Source of the DNA: Sphingomonas sp.
Lineage (GTDB): Bacteria > Pseudomonadota > Alphaproteobacteria > Sphingomonadales > Sphingomonadaceae
Direction: 5' to 3'
Assembly (NCBI RefSeq): GCF_004799495.1
Contig: NZ_SSMY01000011.1
Coordinates: 396,956-460,955, forward strand
Length of the DNA stretch: 64,000 nt
Of the stretch, positions 60,831-64,000 are shown one piece after another; position 1 is the first letter of the stretch; each line of letters begins with the position of its first letter. Made by a program: the position numbers and the translations under genes. The notes beneath the pieces are model-generated. The model worked only from the letters and a program-made list of their open reading frames with translations, did not search any database and was not told the DNA's origin.

Positions 60831-62924
60831 GTGAAACAGGTCGAGCAGAATTACCGGAGCGGCGTGCTGCGCCTGATCGACGCGCCCGTGCCCCGTGCGG
60901 GCGGCGGCCGTAATCTGGTCGCGACGCGCGTGTCGCTGATCAGCGCGGGGACCGAGAAGCAGATCATCGACCTCGCGCGATCGAGCCTGGCGGGCAAGGC
61001 GATGGCGCGGCCCGATCTGGTCAGGAAGACGCTGCAGAAGGTGCGCAATGAAGGCCTGCTGCCGACGGTGCAGAAGGTGTTCGCCAAGCTCGATACGCCG
61101 ATCCCGCTCGGGTATTCGCTCGCCGGCACCGTGGTCGAGGCAGGCAGCGATGCGGGCGGCTATGCAGTAGGCGACCGGATTGCCTGCGCGGGCGCGGCGG
61201 TGGCCAACCACGCCGAATATAACGCCGTCCCGAAGAACCTGTCGGTGCGCATCCCCGCCGCGGTCGACGACGAGGCGGCGAGCTTCGTCACGATCGGCGC
61301 GATCGCGCTCCAGGGCGTGCGCGTCGCCAATCCGACGCTCGGCGAGCGCGTGGTTGTCATGGGGCTCGGGCTGATCGGCCAGCTGACCGTTCAGTTGCTC
61401 AAGGCGAACGGTTGCCGCGTGCTCGGGTTCGATCCCAACCCGGCGCGCGCCCAACTCGCGCTGGAGATAGGCGCCGACATCGCGGTCAGCGCGGGCCTCG
61501 ACGATGCGGTGCGCGGCTTCACCGGCGGCCACGGCGCCGATGCGGTGATCGTCACCGCCTCGGCCAAGTCCTCCGCCCCGCCCAACCAGGCCGCCGAGAT
61601 CAGCCGGATGAAGGGTCGCGTGGTGATGGTCGGGCTGACCGGTATGGAGATCGACCGCGAGCCCTTCTACAAACGCGAGCTCGATCTCAGGCTGTCGATG
61701 TCCTACGGCCCCGGGCGGCACGACCCGGCCTACGAGCAGGACGGCCACGATTACCCGCTCGCCTATGTCCGCTGGACCGAGCAGCGCAACATGCAGGCGT
61801 TCCTCGAACTCGTCGCCGACGGGCGCGTCACGCCGCTCAAGCTCGTCACGCATCGTTTCCCAATCGAACAGGCCGAAGCCGCGTACAAGTTGATGGACGG
61901 CGACGAATCGTATCTCGCGATCCTGCTGACCTATCCGGACACGCCGACCGCGATCGCGCGGTCGATCCCGGTCGCGAGCAAGAAGGCGACGAGCGGGGCG
62001 CGCGGGACCGGGTTCATTGGGTTCGGCAATTACGCCAAGGCGGTATTGCTCCCCGCGCTCAAGAAGGCGGGCAACGAGCGCCTGACCACCGTCGTCACCT
62101 CGACCGGGCTGTCGGCGCACGACGCCGCCGAGCGCCAGGGCTTCGCGTACGCCGCGACCGATCCGCAGGCCGTCCTTGGCGACGCCGAGACCGATTGCGT
62201 GTTCATCGCGACGCGGCACGACAGCCATGCGCGGCTCGCGGTCGCGGCGCTCGAAGCGGGCAAGCATGCGTTCGTCGAGAAACCGCTCGCGCTGACCCGC
62301 GCCCAGCTTGCCGAAGTGCAGGCGGCAGCGGAAGCCTCGACAGGCGTGCTGACGGTCGGCTTCAACCGCCGCTTCGCACCGATGATGATCGCGGCGAAGG
62401 CGGCCCTCGCCAATTGCGGCGGGCCGATCGCGATGCATTACCGGATCAACGCCGGGCACGTCCCCGGCGACTCCTGGCTCCACGGCAGCGAAGGCGGCGG
62501 CCGGATCGTCGGCGAGGCCTGCCATTTCGTCGATGCGCTGACCTTCCTGGCGGGCGGGCCGCCGGTTGCGGTCGAGGCGTTCAGCCCCGAGGGCGTGGGC
62601 GACACGGTATCGGCGGTGCTGCGCTTCGCCGACGGGTCGACCGGCACGATCCTCTATTCCTCGCTCGGCGATGCTGCGCTGCCCAAGGAATATCTCGAAA
62701 TCTTCGCCGGCGGCCTCGTCATCCGGCTCAACGACTTCCGCAAGCTGCACGTCACGCGCGGCGGCAAGACCGCGACGACCAAGGCATCGGCGCAGGACAA
62801 GGGCCAGGCGGGCCTCGTCAAGGCATTCTACGCCGCCGCGCGCGACGGCGCCCCCGCCCCGATCGCGCTCGACGAGCTGATCGCGGTCAGCGCCGCGACG
62901 CTGGACATCGCCGGGGCGGAATGA
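60831..62924 (+). CDS. Two-domain oxidoreductase (alcohol dehydrogenase-like plus Gfo/Idh/MocA)
   Basis: A 697-residue fusion. Residues ~1-370 are a zinc-independent MDR-type dehydrogenase (VSLISAGTEKQIIDLARSSL; GYSLAGTVVEAGSD; nucleotide motif VVVMGLGLIGQLTVQLL near 178). Residues ~385-697 are a Gfo/Idh/MocA NAD(P)-dependent sugar oxidoreductase (TGFIGFGNYAKAVLLPALK near 390; HAFVEKPLALT near 485; GEACHFVDALTFL near 555). It probably oxidises or epimerises a nucleotide sugar. GTG start two bases after the heparinase-like stop. Confidence 0.93.
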   Translation: MKQVEQNYRSGVLRLIDAPVPRAGGGRNLVATRVSLISAGTEKQIIDLARSSLAGKAMARPDLVRKTLQKVRNEGLLPTVQKVFAKLDTPIPLGYSLAGTVVEAGSDAGGYAVGDRIACAGAAVANHAEYNAVPKNLSVRIPAAVDDEAASFVTIGAIALQGVRVANPTLGERVVVMGLGLIGQLTVQLLKANGCRVLGFDPNPARAQLALEIGADIAVSAGLDDAVRGFTGGHGADAVIVTASAKSSAPPNQAAEISRMKGRVVMVGLTGMEIDREPFYKRELDLRLSMSYGPGRHDPAYEQDGHDYPLAYVRWTEQRNMQAFLELVADGRVTPLKLVTHRFPIEQAEAAYKLMDGDESYLAILLTYPDTPTAIARSIPVASKKATSGARGTGFIGFGNYAKAVLLPALKKAGNERLTTVVTSTGLSAHDAAERQGFAYAATDPQAVLGDAETDCVFIATRHDSHARLAVAALEAGKHAFVEKPLALTRAQLAEVQAAAEASTGVLTVGFNRRFAPMMIAAKAALANCGGPIAMHYRINAGHVPGDSWLHGSEGGGRIVGEACHFVDALTFLAGGPPVAVEAFSPEGVGDTVSAVLRFADGSTGTILYSSLGDAALPKEYLEIFAGGLVIRLNDFRKLHVTRGGKTATTKASAQDKGQAGLVKAFYAAARDGAPAPIALDELIAVSAATLDIAGAE

Positions 62925-63868
62925 CCGCCAGCGTCACCGCCCTGATCCTCTCGTTCGACGAAGAGGTGCATATCGGCCGCTGCCTCGACCGTATCGCGCC
63001 GCTGGCGGACCGCGTGATCGTGATCGACAGTTTCTCGACCGACCGCACCGTGGAGATCGCCAAGGTCAAGGGCGCGGAGGTGCACCAACACGCCTTCACC
63101 AACCAGGCCGCGCAACTGCAATGGGCGCTCGATAGCATCGCGATCGACAGTGACTGGATCATCCGCGTCGACTGCGACGAATATCTCGAGCCCGGGCTGA
63201 TCGAGCGGTTGAAGACAAAGCTTCCCGCCCTGCCCGCCGACGTCACCGCGCTCGACCTGAAATTGAAGGTGCTGTTTCGCGGCCAGTTCATCCGTTGGGG
63301 CGGCTATTACCGCACCTGGCTGACGCGGCTGTGGCGGCCCGGTGCGGCGCGGATGGAACAGCGCTGGATGGACGAGCGGCTGCTGATCACGCGCGGCCGC
63401 GCCGAGCGGGTCACCGGCGGCGACCTGGTCGACGCGAGCCTGAAGGATATCGGCTGGTGGGTGGCGAAGCATAACAATTACGCCACGCGCCAGATGATCG
63501 ATTTCGTTGCGCGCGAGCACGGGCTGGTCGGGGCCGGCGACGGCGATATCACCGCGTCGGCCAGGCGCGGGCGCGGCATGCGCGACCGCTACGCGCGCGC
63601 GCCGCTCTATCTTCGCGCCGTACTCTATTTCCTGCAGCGCTATTTCCTGCGGCTCGGCTTCCTCGACGGGCGGCTCGGGTTCGTGTGGCATTTCATGCAG
63701 GGCTTTTGGTATTTCGTGCTGATCGACGCGAAGATCGACGAGGCACGAACGTGGATCGCGGCCAATTCGCTCGACCGCTTTCCGGCCTATCTCGCCGAGC
63801 GCTACGGGATTGCCGATTCGGGGATCGCGTGGAACAGGGTCCGTATTCAGTTGCCGAGCGGATCGTGA
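62921..63868 (+). CDS. Glycosyltransferase family 2
   Basis: A 315-residue GT-A type glycosyltransferase. VTALILSFDEEVHIGRCLD start, VIVIDSFSTDRTVEIAK, IRVDCDEYLEPGLIERL (DxD-like metal site), GGYYRTWLTRLWRPG; a hydrophobic C-terminal part (YLRAVLYFLQRYFLRLGFLDG, WHFMQGFWYFVLIDAKIDEAR) ties it to the membrane as in WcaA/LpxX-type enzymes. ATG overlaps the oxidoreductase stop (ATGA). Last gene of the visible operon. Confidence 0.92.
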   Translation: MTASVTALILSFDEEVHIGRCLDRIAPLADRVIVIDSFSTDRTVEIAKVKGAEVHQHAFTNQAAQLQWALDSIAIDSDWIIRVDCDEYLEPGLIERLKTKLPALPADVTALDLKLKVLFRGQFIRWGGYYRTWLTRLWRPGAARMEQRWMDERLLITRGRAERVTGGDLVDASLKDIGWWVAKHNNYATRQMIDFVAREHGLVGAGDGDITASARRGRGMRDRYARAPLYLRAVLYFLQRYFLRLGFLDGRLGFVWHFMQGFWYFVLIDAKIDEARTWIAANSLDRFPAYLAERYGIADSGIAWNRVRIQLPSGS

Positions 63869-63907
63869 TCGCCCGGAGAAGCCCGCTGGCAAGTAACGCA
63901 GCGCAGT

Positions 63908-64000
63908 CGCGTAGCCAAAGCTACGCGCAAGCAAGTGACGATGCGCAGGTAAACCGTCCCCCGGACGGTTTAGCCGTGTCCGGGGGACACGGCGACCTGC
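63908..64000. repeat. Hairpin cluster at the window edge
   Basis: CGCGTAGC-CAAA-GCTACGCG (63908-63927), AAACCGTC-CCCCG-GACGGTTT (63951-63971) and CCGTGTCC-GGG-GGACACGG (63974-63992). GCAGGT (63945-63950) pairs with ACCTGC (63995-64000), enclosing the last two hairpins. GCAAGTAACG (63890-63899) and GCAAGTGACG (63931-63940) are direct near-repeats. Possibly a terminator or mobile repeat; cut off by the window end. Confidence 0.65.

Noticed and set aside
1..64000. CRISPR arrays, insertion sequences or rRNA operons
   Set aside because: No regularly spaced repeats, transposase genes or rRNA sequences were seen on reading.

Overview
The window looks like chromosomal DNA of a sphingomonad-type alphaproteobacterium (Sphingomonas or a close relative). 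This rests on very GC-rich coding sequence, many GTG starts and 4-base start/stop overlaps, and the gene neighbourhoods: timA-mltA-smr beside secB, dnaA-rpsT-mutM-ubiE-ubiB-coaC/coaB-dut, and SWFGD/DUF2171 and DUF2844/DUF3443 genes. It also carries promoter-like sites matching the alphaproteobacterial stress sigma factor EcfG (GGAAC-N17-CGTT type). No transposase, integrase, rRNA or CRISPR array was found.

Layout. 1-9,300: envelope and secreted proteins (M15 peptidase, two unknown exported proteins, SWFGD/DUF2171 protein), tRNA-Ala(CGC), an AT-rich orphan gene, a DUF2844-DUF3443 pair, an amidohydrolase and a YghU-type glutathione transferase. 9,400-19,540: bacterioferritin-like protein, FAD oxidoreductase, DNA polymerase IV, S41 peptidase, two unrelated stress-type genes (small acidic protein, Cu/Zn SOD), Bax inhibitor-1 protein and RNA 2',3'-cyclic phosphodiesterase. 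19,600-24,600: a decayed anti-sigma-like gene, chromate transporter, an exported protein, and a NUDIX-DUF47 open frame followed by a phosphate transporter. 24,600-28,400: accessory stretch with a DUF2945 gene broken by a hairpin-rich repeat and an AT-richer two-gene unit encoding a 654-residue protein with a C-terminal nitrilase-like domain plus a 55-residue basic protein. 28,500-36,500: aconitase, GGDEF-EAL protein, Smr protein, MltA, TimA, SecB. 36,500-48,400: housekeeping (murJ, trpS, dnaA, rpsT, mutM, ubiquinone, coenzyme A and dUTPase genes, ThiF-family protein). 48,400-63,870: exopolysaccharide region (galU, nucleotidyltransferase, phosphatase, glycosyltransferases, acyltransferase, FkbM methyltransferase, polymerase-like membrane protein, asparagine synthase, heparinase-like protein, two-domain oxidoreductase), most of it in tight operons.

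The most interesting items are the nitrilase-like two-gene island; a roughly 105-bp structured repeat present twice in opposite orientation with compensatory stem changes, one copy interrupting DUF2945; a perfect 34-bp inverted repeat; an in-frame NUDIX-DUF47 join; a coaBC gene divided by one stop codon; and three EcfG-type promoters. Family assignments come from motif recognition by eye, not database searches.
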